A stretch of DNA of 64,000 nucleotides from Macrocystis pyrifera. Lineage: Eukaryota; Sar; Phaeophyceae; Laminariales; Laminariaceae. Of the stretch, positions 1 through 10,023 are shown piece after piece (the first letter of the stretch is position 1; every line of letters starts with the position of its first letter). The stretch is taken from positions 3,513,001 through 3,577,000 of the forward strand of contig JASSKH010000038.1 of the NCBI GenBank assembly GCA_031763025.1. The letters run 5' to 3'. The notes below the pieces were generated by a model, which was given only the letters and a program-made list of their open reading frames with translations, was not told the DNA's origin and searched no databases. The translations under genes and the position numbers were made by a program.

Positions 1-129
1 GGGTGAACTGCATCCTACTACGTAAGAAGCGCTTGTGAGGCGGACTTGCAAAATATGACAGCTTCGAATGTGTGTACGTTTTTATTTTTCTGGTGTGGCC
101 ACTTACAGAGACAGCACCAGGGGGGGGGA
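1..129 (-). repeat. S3 poly-C retroelement, fragment at window edge
   Basis: This matches the 5' half of the S3 family seen more completely at 2970-3252 and 51080-51455 (shared motifs for the Ser/Leu-rich stretch around GACAGCTTC and the CAGAGACAGCA end). It runs off the left edge. On the minus strand it is preceded by a short poly-C (120-129). No coding function is recognised. Confidence 0.75.
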
Positions 130-245
130 CTGCAGCTCCGAAAGGGTCAATACCAAAAGAGGCCTTGCCGCGCCGCAACATGCCGGTTTCCTAGTATTTT
201 TGTTGGCGGTCTTTCATTAGCGATCGTTCGAAAGGATGGGGAGGG

Positions 246-478
246 GTGAGTATGTTCACGTCATGCATGGCCGTGTTTAGTCGTATGACCATAGACGCTC
301 CCATCCCTACAATGCCGGGACGGAACATGTCTTATTTTAACCGATCTGGGAGATAATACCTGCACCAAGCGTGAACCGCCGTGAGGTGTTCGGCGAGTCG
401 CATTAAGGGTGAGCTATATCCCTGCTGAGAACTGATTGTGAGGCGGACTTTCTTCCTTATGGGTGACAGAGTCGATTT
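246..478 (-). repeat. S3 poly-C retroelement copy, diverged
   Basis: It carries the S3 landmarks CATGCATGGCCGT, ATGCCGGGACGG, GCACCAAGCGTGAA and GGCGAGTCGCAT in the same order as the other copies. It is more diverged than the copy at 51 kb, and its poly-C tail is reduced to a few bases. Confidence 0.75.
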
Positions 479-480
479 AA

Positions 481-1698
481 CCGATTTGTTTTATGGTGTA
501 TCGAAAAGAGGGGGAGGGTGGCGGGGTGCACCGTTCGTTGACGCTCGTCAAAAACTTTTCGACGATCTCCACTAGCCGCGACGTCGATATAAACTAATGT
601 ATACTGTACAGCAAAATGTGCTGTTCATAGGAGACCGCGGTTTGACCCCTTGATCGAATCACCCCCCTTACACTAGAATTAGTGTGTAAAGGCCAAAAGA
701 GAGAGGCCTTGACGCGCCCGAAAATACCGATATCCTGCCTTATCAAACGGATGATAACACAACACTATACCGTATAACACGGGGGATAAAACAAGAATAC
801 CGAATCACCCGGGTGACAATCTATCACACCCCCTCTGTGTATCCGACAGATTTCCAAGCTGATATTCTCGACAACTTGGCGAAGGGATTGCCAACCGCCG
901 AGCGGTATCGTGTCTGTCTCTGGAAATGTCTCGACGAGATCTCCGCAAGAATAAGTCCCTCCTTTTTTGTGGTGTGTTTTGCCTCCGTTCGTTTCGGATA
1001 AAAAAAAAATGGTTCTGGAAATCGTCCCAGGGCGTGTGTTGAATTCGGCGTGTGCTCATACGGTACACAGTACTTGTATGTAAAATGTTTGTCTTCGGTA
1101 GACAAGGCCTCTGTGATAGTGATAGCTTGACTTCAGGCACGTGCTAGAATACCGGACATACCCGGTTCTCAACAGTTTTTCGAAATCACATGTGGTTCGC
1201 ATAGTTTATGTGGTATCGGGGGATGTTGTGCTGGCCCCTGGTGAAAAAAGCCTCCTTCATATCAATAATAGAAACCTCCTGTTCTCGGGATATTTCAGTC
1301 AGGGGACGAAATCGATCCATCCCCTGAATAACCGCTTTGCAATATTTTGTTTTTTTTCGCTTCGGTTCTTGCCGCCGGTTTCCACGTCAGGCCACTTCGC
1401 GGTAATACCGGCACGTTCGCTCTTCCATTTGCGGAATTTCATCATTACATTGCACAAAGCAACAATTATTCCGTCTGCCATCTGGCAAATATGTATGCAG
1501 TATATACTTCTTCCGATGATACCATTCCCATATGTGTCAAAAGAGAGTCAATCCTTTGTTAATTTTCGCGTACATCGTACCCGTTGCCCTCTTTTTTTCT
1601 TTTCTTTTTGTCTTCTTCGCTCTTTTCCCATTTCTTTTCTTTGCGCTTCTTTTCTCTGTCCCTCCTAGTGGAGTCTTCGTAATTCAGATCTGGGGCAC
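481..1698. other. No gene recognised
   Basis: The open frames here are low in complexity or lie antisense to one another. The Phe/Ser/Pro-rich frame at 1141-1668 ends in a pyrimidine tract and shows no domain. I see no repeat family shared with the rest of the window. Confidence 0.5.
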
Positions 1699-1917
1699 AT
1701 AGCGCGAAAGCGTGGGTTAGCAACCCTCGATGAAAATCGACGAGCAGTGGGAATGCTGAACCCTATCCGCGACAAAAATGAAGGCACGTACCGGGGGGGA
1801 GAAGGGACGGCACCTGTGACCACGGCTTGTCCGGAAGAAAACCGCAGAGGATAAAACCTCCTATTAATACGAGTTAAGCTGGAAAGTGAAGGTGATGATT
1901 TTAAAAACAAAAAAAAA
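1699..1917 (+). repeat. SINE S2, 5'-truncated copy with A-rich tail
   Basis: This is homologous to the body and tail of the S2 SINE at 31078-31418 and to the minus-strand copy at 18945-19090. Shared blocks include AGCGCGAAAGCGTG, GCAGTGGGAATGCTGAACCC, AATGAAGGCACGTACC and TGTGACCACGGCTTGTCC. The tRNA-like head is missing. The copy ends in a GTGATG block followed by an A-rich tail at about 1898-1917. Confidence 0.75.
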
Positions 1918-1919
1918 TA

Positions 1920-2680
1920 GCACTAGCTCTCTCCTGCCTCTACGGTCGTGCCTTGCGATTTTGTCGTGAAAGAGAACATTCCAGCCCTTTCTGCCCTCGT
2001 CGACTCGCGTCTAATTGCGCTCCAAGGAAAATCGTCGTGCTGCCCGCCCTTTCCTGGTTCCCCCCCTCGGACGCTTTCTACGATAGAGGTAACACATTTC
2101 CGCTAAATTTTTTTCTAAAGGAAAGAAAAATCGACGGAAAGCCAAAACCTTATTTCCAATAATGACGTAGTTGTATACTTGGGCCATGAGATTATTCATC
2201 GGGATGCAAGTTGATTTTTGCTGAACTCAGTTTTCGGGTCAGGTGTGGAGCTCCTTAAGGTCAAGTGAGGAGTCTCATAAAATTTAGGGTGGACCTCTAT
2301 CGTACAACGCCTCCTCGCGTTTTGGGTGTATCGGTAGGGCTTCAGGAGCTTAGGGTTCATTTATTGCGGATGGTCACGGGGGGGAAATCACGGCCACGGC
2401 ATGTACCTATGTATGAGAGAAAAGGTGTTTCGTGGCCGATTTTTTTTTCTTCTTTGTTCCCGTTTAAAGTATGACTGGTCGAACATGAGAAAAGTAGGCG
2501 TTTCGTGCCCGCAGCTCTCTCGAGAGTGACAGAGGGCGGGACCCGTCCGTGGGAGCCTGACATGAAACGTTGGCTGGGACCATATTAAATTTAACAAAAA
2601 ACATCCCATTTATGAATATGTATACGCTTTTTCCTTGCGGGGCAACTCAACTAAAACTCTGCCCCCGTCTCCGTAAATCG
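1920..2680. other. No gene recognised
   Basis: This stretch of unique-looking sequence has only short frames on both strands. I found no repeat family or RNA gene in it. Confidence 0.45.
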
Positions 2681-2681
2681 A

Positions 2682-2965
2682 TTGGTTAACGTCACATCTT
2701 TCACGCCTTACCATGAGCGCATACAAGAGGCGGTGCCGAGAAGGGCTTACTACGATGGTTTGCGAGATGGTCGGGAGGCAGTCCGACTGTGCGCCTCGAG
2801 TATTGGAGGCGCCAAGGAGGATTCGTTAGAAGGTCGGGAGAGGTTCATCCCGACGGGGACGGTGCCGGAAAGCGCGGAGAGATACGCCTGCTACCGCCCG
2901 GCGCCTGCGTATAGCAGAGGGCAACCTTTGGTCATGGCGAGAGAGGGCAGCAGCACCGTCCGCGG
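2682..2965 (+). CDS. Unrecognised open frame truncated by an S3 insertion
   Basis: About 95 codons are open, with a mixed, non-repetitive composition (Arg, Glu, Gly, Tyr), unlike the low-complexity frames around it. I recognise no family or domain. The frame runs straight into the tail of the S3 copy at 2970, so any real exon would be cut there. It could equally be chance or a remnant of a mobile element. Confidence 0.15.
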
Positions 2966-2969
2966 AGAC

Positions 2970-3252
2970 AGCGGGGGAGGTGTCCGCATGTCATGCATGG
3001 CCGTAGTCGTGTGACCCTCGCATCCCTGCAATGCCGGGACGGAGCATGTCGGGTTTTTCACCGGCCAGGCAGACATTGCTTGTTGCACCCAGCGCGAAGC
3101 GCCGCAAGGTGTTGGGCGAGTCGCATGAAGGGTGATTCGCATCCTACTACGTAAGAAGCGCTTGTGAGGCGGACTTGCAAAATATGACAGCTTCGAATGT
3201 GTGTGAGTGTTTTTTTTTCTGGTGTGGCCACTTACAGAGACAGCACCGCGTG
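2970..3252 (-). repeat. S3 poly-C retroelement copy
   Basis: This is a nearly full S3 segment with all landmarks from CATGTCATGCATGGCCGTAG to CAGAGACAGCACC. On the minus strand its 5' edge abuts poly-C (3252-3270, 19 G on the plus strand). Its 3' edge carries a short GGGGGAGG remnant of the tail at 2969. Confidence 0.8.
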
Positions 3253-3270
3253 GGGGGGGGGGGGGGGGGG

Positions 3271-4259
3271 TGGCACACTTGTTCACATCGGTCATATCAC
3301 CGATTCCCACTCAACTCTCTTGAGATCTCGAAGGGAAAACTTGACGATTTCAGTGACGACCACTGCATCATGAGGGCAGAGTAGTACAAATTAATTGTTG
3401 TCTGAGCTACGATGCATGGAAGTCGTGCGGAACTGGTGCAACATAAATCGATGCCCGGACGTCTAGGCCCTGATACTCACGCTGTGCTCGTAGACGGTTG
3501 GTAGCACTAAAATTTATCATTTGTCTCGATCGCTGTCTCGGGGGTCCCAAACGGTTCAATGATCTACGTACTCAATATCTGGCAGTACGGTGAGAGTTCC
3601 GCCCAAGTTATAAGGCTTCCTATTTTCGAAGGTGGAGGGGCATATAACGGCGAAAAAAACGCGGAGAAAGCAGCATGTAGCACGGTGCGTTCGGCCGAGG
3701 TTTCCGGTCATCTAAGGCGTGCGATGTGCTATCAGGTAGGGTGGAGGGAGCGCGGGGGGAGGGGAGGTACCATGATGAACCACACCCCGAGAAAGAAGCC
3801 TTCCTGCTTAATATTGAGCGGCGACCGTCAAGCACTCTGTTAGTTCGACCGATTTCTAGCCTAGGAGAGGGGGGGGGGGGGGGAAGTGGGGGGTGACCCC
3901 ATGAGGTCGGGGTTGGGGGCGGGAGGGCGTCGGGGGAGCAGGTGTAGGCAGAAAACAGAAGTGTTATTTATGTCGTCCTCCTGTGGAGGCGCCCTTGCTT
4001 TGATTCCCCACGCTCGGACTTCTGTCATCGGGAAACAGCGGGGGGGGGGTGGGGGTTGTGGGACTGCATATAGTTTGTGTAGGATAAAAAATGCCGGATA
4101 AACTGGAGAGGGCTTCCCGAGCAGGAAAGGTATACTTCGCCATGACAATGACTTGAGGCGAAAAAAATACCAATATTAATAATAGTGGTACCTCTGGTGG
4201 TATTACTATAGGAGACCGGTCATTTTTTGGGCGGGTCAAGGCCGTTCTTGCCCTCAATT
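3271..4259. other. No gene recognised; G-rich tracts
   Basis: This interval holds poly-G runs near 3870-3884 and 4040-4050 and a G/A-rich stretch at 3740-3770. Open frames on both strands are shadows of the G-rich sequence. No repeat family is shared with the rest of the window. Confidence 0.5.
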
Positions 4260-4760
4260 TACTATCAGTTTCAATGTAAGGGGGCGGTCAAAGTCAGGGC
4301 GTCAAAACCGCGGTGTCCTACGATGTATATAATAACATATATAAATATATATATATATTTTAGCGTCTTTTGTTTAAGGTGATTTTTGTTTGTCGACCAA
4401 GGCCCGGACTTATTTTTTTATTCAAGTTTTGGTATGGGGGGCGGCCCGTCAAGGGGTGTACAAGGAAGGGGTATAAGTCAAGCCACGGTCTCATATAGTA
4501 TCATATCAGGTATAATAGGTAGCATGGAAGTTTAAGTTTATTATAAAATTTGAAGGGGGGGCTGCCCTTCCTTCGTCGGCCAAGGCGCGGACTTTCGTAT
4601 TATTAGCTTCATCTGTGTGTGGGGGCGGGCGGTCACAGTCAAGGTGTGTCAGCTGTATGTAGTACTCGTATTAATATTACAGATTATTAATAGTATCGGT
4701 GCGTTTTCATGAAATCAACATTAATAATTACATCTTTTGACATTGTTTCGAGGGAAATCC
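4260..4760. repeat. Degenerate tandem repeat, period about 180 bp
   Basis: Landmarks such as CCAAGGCCCGGACTT (4399) and CCAAGGCGCGGACTT (4582), and the G-rich GTCAAGG blocks near 4278, 4431 and 4616, recur at about 180-bp spacing. The copies are strongly diverged, so this call is tentative. Confidence 0.4.
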
Positions 4761-4865
4761 GGTTCAGTACGAACATGTCGAGGCGAGAAGCACAACTGTG
4801 ACACAAGCACACAAAAAACGCCCGAGCCGGCGGATTTACGGCGGGACTGATGTTGCCTCGCTTTA

Positions 4866-5176
4866 TTTTTTAATTTTTGTAAAATTGTGAAATACGAAGT
4901 ACGTCAGCTGTGAGTTCGGCTGATTTAGGTAGTTGATACTCAGCTTTGCAAGCTGCGCAATAATACGTCTCGTCTATTATATTCCATTTTTAGTGAATTT
5001 GACAACTTTAAGCGTAAAAATATTATTATAAGCCGAACGCGCGTATATTCTACATGACATATAATATATAATTCCTTGTCAAAGATATACCAGGCAGCAG
5101 ATAGACAAGGCAGCGGCTCCCCTGGATGCTGCCCGGGTCAACAGGACAATTTTAAATAATCATTCTGCGCACTGAT
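4866..5176 (-). repeat. Dispersed element D, copy 1
   Basis: On the minus strand this reads like the plus-strand copies at 10387-10692 and 49053-49360: TCAGTGCGCAGAATGATT, then GACCCGGGCAGCATCCAGG, then GCAGCTTGCAAAG, then CACAGCTGACGTA. It has no coding content. Part of this sequence also occurs as long inverted arms at 10 kb, which suggests a foldback DNA element. Confidence 0.8.
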
Positions 5177-5179
5177 ATT

Positions 5180-5475
5180 TAAATTCAAAAAATAAGAATA
5201 CGCACACCAGAGAGCCCGCGGTACAAAGCCGAGAGGGTCAAATATGATGACACTCCATAAAATTCCAGATCGAAAATCCCAAAACTAGAGTTGGGAAACA
5301 CCAGCACGTATACTGCCTCGTGATCACAGCTGGACCAGCTTTTATAGCTCGGCGAGACGGTGCTGCCCGCTACTGCCAAGCACTATCTACCAAGTTTGCT
5401 TCTATACTGGTACGGCGATACCTCGCAGGCTGACCGCCGATTCGCAAGCAGCAGACAGGCATCATTCAGCATTCA
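5180..5475. other. No gene recognised
   Basis: There is short unique sequence between element D and the 774-bp inverted-repeat element. Only short frames are open. Confidence 0.4.
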
Positions 5476-6249
5476 GGCCGTTTCCTATGCGGTTCGATTT
5501 CGAGCTTCAGATTTGTATTTTTCGATCTCAAAATCGAATGTGACCCTACTTATGCAGTTAGATTATGCAAAATCCGACCGGAAATTTTTCGATTTGAGAA
5601 TCCGATGACCCAAGTCTTGGGTCGTCGGATTTTGGGCCAAAATCCGACGACCTGGGTCATCAGATTTTCAAATCGAAAAATGGTATGCTCTCTAAATTCA
5701 AGATATTATCCACGACAGCAAACAGCAGCGGAACGATCGATGAGTTGGATGGTGACACAGCTGTATAGCAACGTTGCTTCGCGCCCGGCGCGTCCCTCCG
5801 TGGCCAGACTAGAGTCGGCTGGCGCGGGCTCGGGCCTAGAGACCAAGAGAAGAGCACTCGGCACGCGCCTCTACGTGGATACGTACTCGTAGACTACACT
5901 GTGCAGCTGTACAGCAGCAGCAGCAAGTCAAGTCACAAAATCAAACACAAAATACCAAGACAGGTTGACTCTAGCGCACTCGCCACATCTCTTCGCCACC
6001 AGACTAGAGGCAGTCAGCGTGGGCTCGGACGCTTGGGTCCTACATGCAGGGCAGCGCACCCAGCGCGTCTCTTCGCGGCGCCAAACCACAAAAACAGCAG
6101 TTGGTCTCGGCGTTTGCTCGAATCTCTACACGCACAATAAATCTGATTTTTCCGCATAGGAAGGCCCTTTCGATTTGTCAAGTTCATATCTGAAAATTCC
6201 ATCGGGTCAAAATCTGAAGCTCAAAAATCGAACCGCATAGGAAACGGCC
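5476..6249. mobile_element. 774-bp element with terminal inverted repeats
   Basis: The two ends are inverted copies of each other. The first 25 bp, beginning GGCCGTTTCCTATGCGG, match exactly, and the similarity continues through a GAGCTTCAGATTT block. Inside, a near-perfect palindrome (5599-5631, 16-bp arms, one mismatch) contains GACCCAAG/CTTGGGTC. There is no transposase frame, so this would be a non-autonomous element. I see no clear target duplication and cannot assign a superfamily. It lies immediately beyond the 3' end of H2A. Confidence 0.6.
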
Positions 6250-6354
6250 ATACTTAATTTCTATACTCGTATCCAGTCGGAACGACTGGGCGAAACACGA
6301 CGAAGCAACAAAGCAAAAACCAGCATACATCGCACTTTTCTAGGTTGAGGTTGG

Positions 6355-6373
6355 TGGTGTTGAGTAAACACCA
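6355..6373 (-). promoter_or_regulatory. Candidate histone 3' stem-loop of H2A
   Basis: On the minus strand this is a perfect hairpin, TGGTGTTTACTCAACACCA: a 7-bp stem with a 5-nt loop, 89 nt after the H2A stop codon. Exactly the same 19 nt occur after H2B. The stem begins GG and ends CC, and ACC follows, as in the animal histone stem-loop, but the loop and stem composition differ. Its position and its duplication at both genes suggest an mRNA 3'-end processing signal bound by an SLBP-like protein. That role is inferred. Confidence 0.7.
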
Positions 6374-6462
6374 GGTTGATTTGTATGCGAGCCAGAGGAT
6401 CAAGAGATGACACCTCCAGCGAACACGAGAGAAGGAGCAGAGTGACACGCCGAGGGGCCTTC

Positions 6463-6837
6463 TTACTTCGTCGCGGGCTTCTTGGGGAGGAGCACCGCGT
6501 GGATGTTGGGCAGGACACCGCCCTGCGAGATGGTCACATCACCGAGGAGCTTGTTCAGCTCCTCGTCGTTGCGGACGGCAAGCTGGATGTGGCGGGGGAT
6601 GATGCGCGCCTTCTTGTTGTCGCGCGCGGCGTTGCCCGCGAGCTCGAGCACCTCGGCGGTGAGGTACTCAAGCACGGCGGCCAGGTACACAGGAGAGCCG
6701 CTGCCGACGCGGGTGGAGTACTTGCCGGCCTTGAGGAAGCGACCAATACGCCCGACAGGGAACTGAAGCCCGGCCTTAGCGGACCTCGTGGTCGACTTGG
6801 CCCCCTTTCCTCGGCCTGCCTTTCCTTTTCCGGACAT
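6463..6837 (-). CDS. H2A: Core histone H2A
   Basis: This is a 124-residue H2A, the usual length for a canonical copy. It forms the H2A-H2B dimer in the nucleosome core. The start is the ATG that gives [12 protein letters not shown]; an upstream in-frame ATG would add an unlikely leader and is rejected. Residues 22-36 ([15 protein letters not shown]) are the H2A signature, followed by the histone fold and the NDEELNKLL segment at about 90-98, whose E92 and E93 belong to the acidic patch. The C-terminus is PKKPATK with no SQ[DE] motif, so it is not an H2A.X-type variant in the usual sense. There are no introns. It is divergent from H2B across a 384-bp shared promoter, which suggests coordinated S-phase expression. 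A conserved hairpin follows the stop. Confidence 0.97.
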   Translation of the reverse strand: MSGKGKAGRGKGAKSTTRSAKAGLQFPVGRIGRFLKAGKYSTRVGSGSPVYLAAVLEYLTAEVLELAGNAARDNKKARIIPRHIQLAVRNDEELNKLLGDVTISQGGVLPNIHAVLLPKKPATK

Positions 6838-7221
6838 GATGAGTTTTGGGGTTGGTGAAGCTAAGAGAGAGGAGATATCTGGTGGGTGGGTGTGGACGTG
6901 TGGACGACGGGCGCGAGAGTGATAAACAGCAGCTTCGGAAACCGAGCGGCAATGGAGCAGGAGAAAGCGGAGCAACCTACAATTTTAAAATTTAATTTTT
7001 GTACAGCGCACAACTGATTGGATGATGATACAGGGAACCGTTTTGATTGATCAAAGTGTAAATGTGTTGCACGAACCGTTACAACGTTATAAAAGAACGC
7101 CACTGAAATGTATCGAGAACCGCGGTGCTCCAAACTTGCTCGATTTTCAAATTTGCTGCACCTCTTGCCATCCCCACCACCGCTCACAACTGTCTCTCAC
7201 CGTTAAACAACAACAAGCAAG
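6838..7221. promoter_or_regulatory. Bidirectional H2A/H2B promoter
   Basis: These 384 bp separate the two histone start codons. TATAAAAG at 7088-7095 is a good TATA box for H2B, about 127 bp before its ATG. An inverted CCAAT box (ATTGG, 7017-7021) lies between the genes. An AT-rich TTTTAAAATTTAATT stretch near 6983-6997 could serve H2A but is not a clean TATA. The octamer ATTTGCAT was not seen. Confidence 0.7.
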
Positions 7222-7581
7222 ATGGCCAAGACCCCCTCCAAGAAGTCCGCCAAGGCCCCCAAGAAGGCCGGTGACAAGAAGAAGAAGAACAAGAGGATGG
7301 AGTCTTACTCCTCGTACATCTACAAGGTGCTCAAGCAGGTGCACCCCGACACCGGAATCTCCAAGCGCGGGATGTCCATCATGAACTCGTTCATCAACGA
7401 CGTGTTCGAGCGCGTGGCCGGCGAGTCCGGCAAGCTGACCCGCTACAACAAGAAGGCTACCCTCTCCTCGCGCGAGGTGCAGACCGCCGTGCGCCTCATG
7501 CTCCCCGGAGAGCTGGCCAAGCACGCCGTGTCCGAGGGCACCAAGGCCGTCACCAAGTTCACCTCGTCTTACTCCGCCTAA
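7222..7581 (+). CDS. H2B: Core histone H2B
   Basis: This is a 119-residue H2B, the partner of H2A in the nucleosome. A Lys-rich tail ([15 protein letters not shown]) leads into the fold, starting at [33 protein letters not shown] and the [20 protein letters not shown] helix are the family signature. K112 in AVTKFTSS corresponds to the ubiquitinated lysine near the H2B C-terminus (K120 in human numbering). There are no introns. The coding region is strongly GC-biased at third positions (AAG, CTC, GTG), unlike the surrounding repeats, which suggests high expression. The ATG follows CAAG directly and the stop is TAA. It has a TATA box upstream and the shared hairpin 75 nt downstream. Confidence 0.98.
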   Translation: MAKTPSKKSAKAPKKAGDKKKKNKRMESYSSYIYKVLKQVHPDTGISKRGMSIMNSFINDVFERVAGESGKLTRYNKKATLSSREVQTAVRLMLPGELAKHAVSEGTKAVTKFTSSYSA

Positions 7582-7656
7582 AGCGACCCAGCAGTGAGCC
7601 TCTCGGCTTCCCTCCTTTGGCGTTGTCTTCCGACTAGCAACGCCGCAAAACCATCC

Positions 7657-7675
7657 TGGTGTTTACTCAACACCA
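7657..7675 (+). promoter_or_regulatory. Candidate histone 3' stem-loop of H2B
   Basis: The hairpin TGGTGTTTACTCAACACCA is identical to the one after H2A. It is followed by CCC AAAGC; ACCACCC resembles the ACCCA that follows the animal histone stem-loop. A purine-rich AAAGAAAA stretch begins about 10 nt later and could be the equivalent of a histone downstream element. Function is inferred from position and conservation. Confidence 0.7.
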
Positions 7676-7689
7676 CCCAAAGCACAAAG

Positions 7690-8160
7690 AAAACTTGCAG
7701 CCCAATGCCGAACCCCCTCCCTTCTGTTTTGGCTTTTCGTTTGTGAACAGGAGTCTGGACCTGATAACTTTATTCCGCTTGTCTTGTGTGGGGTGTTGCT
7801 GTGTTGCTCTGGTTCGTGCCCTAGAAGTCGTTTTTTACCCATTCAGGCGAGGGTTCGCTGCTTTCTGTATCAGACGCAACAGCAGCAGCAGCGGTACGTG
7901 ATGTACCTCCGAACGGCCGTTGGTAGATGGGTTGGCTGTTGGTGATTGCAGCTTCGAGGGTCGGCGTGTAAGGCTAGCTGTCCCGTTTATTCTTGCGTTA
8001 TTTTGACGCTGCGCTTTTTTGCTTTTTGTTTGGGTTGTGCGTGATTGTGGAGCGAGCCCAAAAAACATGTGTTGAATATAGCATGGAGACAGCCGTTAGC
8101 TTTCTTTGCAAATCGAATTTGAAAATGTTCTCGTACTCAAAAATGCTGCGTCTGTACCAA
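7690..8160. other. No gene recognised
   Basis: This is the flank downstream of H2B. Only overlapping short frames are open, and no repeat family was recognised. Confidence 0.45.
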
Positions 8161-8161
8161 T

Positions 8162-8285
8162 AATACTACCGGGGACCATAGAGTATGTAAAATAAGACCA
8201 AATATTGTTGGTAAAAAAATTGAAATGTATAGGTTTTGTATGTGATGTACGTCCTATTCACTATGGTCCTCCCTCCGTGTAATAT
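8162..8285. mobile_element. MITE A, degenerate copy
   Basis: It keeps the order of MITE A blocks: GGGGACCATAG, GACCAAATATTGTTGGTAAA, ATAGGTTTT, GTCCTATTCACTATGGTCC. The terminal inverted repeats are damaged at both ends. Confidence 0.7.
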
Positions 8286-8290
8286 TAATA

Positions 8291-8755
8291 TTAATAATCT
8301 AACTGCTGTCATCATCATGCTAACCAGGTGTGCTGTGCTATGCCGGCACCAGCTGTTATTCAAACTGGTACGTATCATAACTATAGTGCCTTGTATGGAC
8401 AGCCAGCAGTAGTGTTATAGTAGCTCTACGAGTATGTTTTCCAGGCTCCATCCTCATGTCATGGGCGTGGGTGGGTCTGAGTCGTCTCTCTCCCCGCCCC
8501 CCCGCGCTGTCCACTTGTTCCGTCCTCACGTCTTGGGCGTGGGCGGGTCTGTCGTGTCTCACACCTCCCGCCTCGCCCCGCTGGCCACCTGTCTGTCTAC
8601 AGCTCCTTATATTTATTTGCGTCTTGGCGAGCGCGCAATCGGAGTTCGAAGCAGGGGACTGACCACTTCCGCGAGATGGCGAATTATGATATCTGGTCTC
8701 CGAGACGATCCGCAACAACTACAGCAGCAGCACGTACTCCAATGCTCGCCCCAGA
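8291..8755. other. No gene recognised
   Basis: A GTCTTGGGCGTGGGYGGGTCTG block is repeated twice (near 8456 and 8528). Otherwise the sequence is unique, with no supported frame. Confidence 0.4.
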
Positions 8756-9222
8756 CTATCAGTACCAGTGAGTACCAGTTTTTTCAGCTTTGGGCACTCG
8801 CCGGTACTCGCCAGTCACAGCAGCAGCAGAAGCAATTTCGTCTTTTCTTACTCGGTACAGTTAGTACTCGCGAGTGCTCAGTCAGTGATTGCAGCTTTTT
8901 TGGTACTCGTTACAGCAGTACTCGCGAGTACTCAGTCATTTCAGCTGTTGGTACTCGTGCGACTTGCGCGTGCAGCAGCACTCAGAGTCATTTCAGCTTT
9001 TGCTACTCGTGGTGTACTCGCGAGTACTCGCTCATATCATATTTTGGTACTTGTGGTACTCTCGTGAACTCGAGTCAATTTCCGATTTTAGTACTTGTGG
9101 TACTCGCGAGTACTCGAGTCTTTTCAGTTTTTGTCATGTCAGCTTTTGGTACTCGTACCCCGTAGAACTTGCGTGTACTCGGTCATGTCCGATTTTGGTA
9201 CTCGCAGCATTCCCGCGTACTC

Positions 9223-9330
9223 ATACGGGGGTCCATAGTAAATAGGACCTACGGTACAGAGTAAAAACCTATATATTTCCCTATTTCTACTAACAATATT
9301 TGGTCCTATTTACTATGGTCCCCCGTAATA
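9223..9330. mobile_element. MITE A copy
   Basis: It has good terminal inverted repeats (ACGGGGGTCCATAG / CTATGGTCCCCCGT) around the standard AAAACCTATATATTT interior. It is inserted in the GTACTCG minisatellite. A TACCTGGTA motif lies just outside (9334-9342). Confidence 0.9.
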
Positions 9331-9452
9331 CAGTACCTGGTACGTCATTTCAGCCGTTGGTACTCGTGGTACTCACGAAAACTCAGACATTTCAACACTT
9401 GGTACTCACTCGTAAAATGTCGCGAGAACTCACCCATTTCAGCGTCTGGTAC

Positions 9453-9572
9453 TATTACGGGGGTCCATAGTAAACAGGACCAAAGATTGTTAGTAAAAAT
9501 AGGAAAATATCTAAGTTTTGTGCGAACCGTAGGTCCTATTTACTTACTCTAGGTCCCCGTAATATTAATATT
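9453..9572. mobile_element. MITE A copy
   Basis: The ends are TATTACGGGGGTCCATAG and GGTCCCCGTAATA. It is in the opposite internal orientation to the 9223 copy and contains a small insertion in its right half. Confidence 0.9.
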
Positions 9573-10023
9573 GAAACTTTCGGGTATATCATACTCAGTC
9601 ATTCGAGCTTTCGGCACCCGTTGCACTGAGTACCGACGACCGGTACTATATTATTAACAAGAGTTTTCTGACGACCTTTGAACTACCATATTCCTTTTCC
9701 TCGCAATGGGTCCTCCATCCCGACCGTCCACAAAGCTCGCTGCCGTCGTAGCTAGTCCACGAAGAAAGTGATGAAAGTGCTGCCCGCTCCACCCCGAAGA
9801 AGGTGGCTGTCGTATGTATTTTTTATACCTGGTATTATGGAAATGAAAAAAAAACACAAAGACGCCAGAGCTGCGAGACCGAGGAATTTCGTCGAAACTG
9901 ATGTTTTTGCGATGATACTGATACTGCTGTGTGCTGCCTGTGATACCAGGTACATGAAGCAGTAGTAGTAGTAGTGCCGCTTGCCTCTATAGTGCCGGTG
10001 TGCATGCGCCAGCTAACAAAATA

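Larger units (their letters stand above)
8756..9650. repeat. Minisatellite built on GTACTCGCGAGTACTC
   Basis: Irregular units of roughly 35-45 bp each contain GGTACTCG, a GTACTCGCGAGTAC palindrome or its relics, and a TCATTTCAGCTTTTG spacer. The palindromic core is the most conserved part. Two MITE A copies (9223-9330 and 9453-9572) are inserted in the array. The open frames over it are repeat artefacts. Confidence 0.8.

Noticed and set aside
6463..6975. H2A with a 46-residue N-terminal extension
   Set aside because: The extra residues lie in the 5' UTR and promoter; MSGKGK is the normal H2A start.
8434..9245. Ser/Tyr/Arg-rich protein encoded by the 8.8-9.2 kb region
   Set aside because: It follows the GTACTCG minisatellite and is open in several frames at once.
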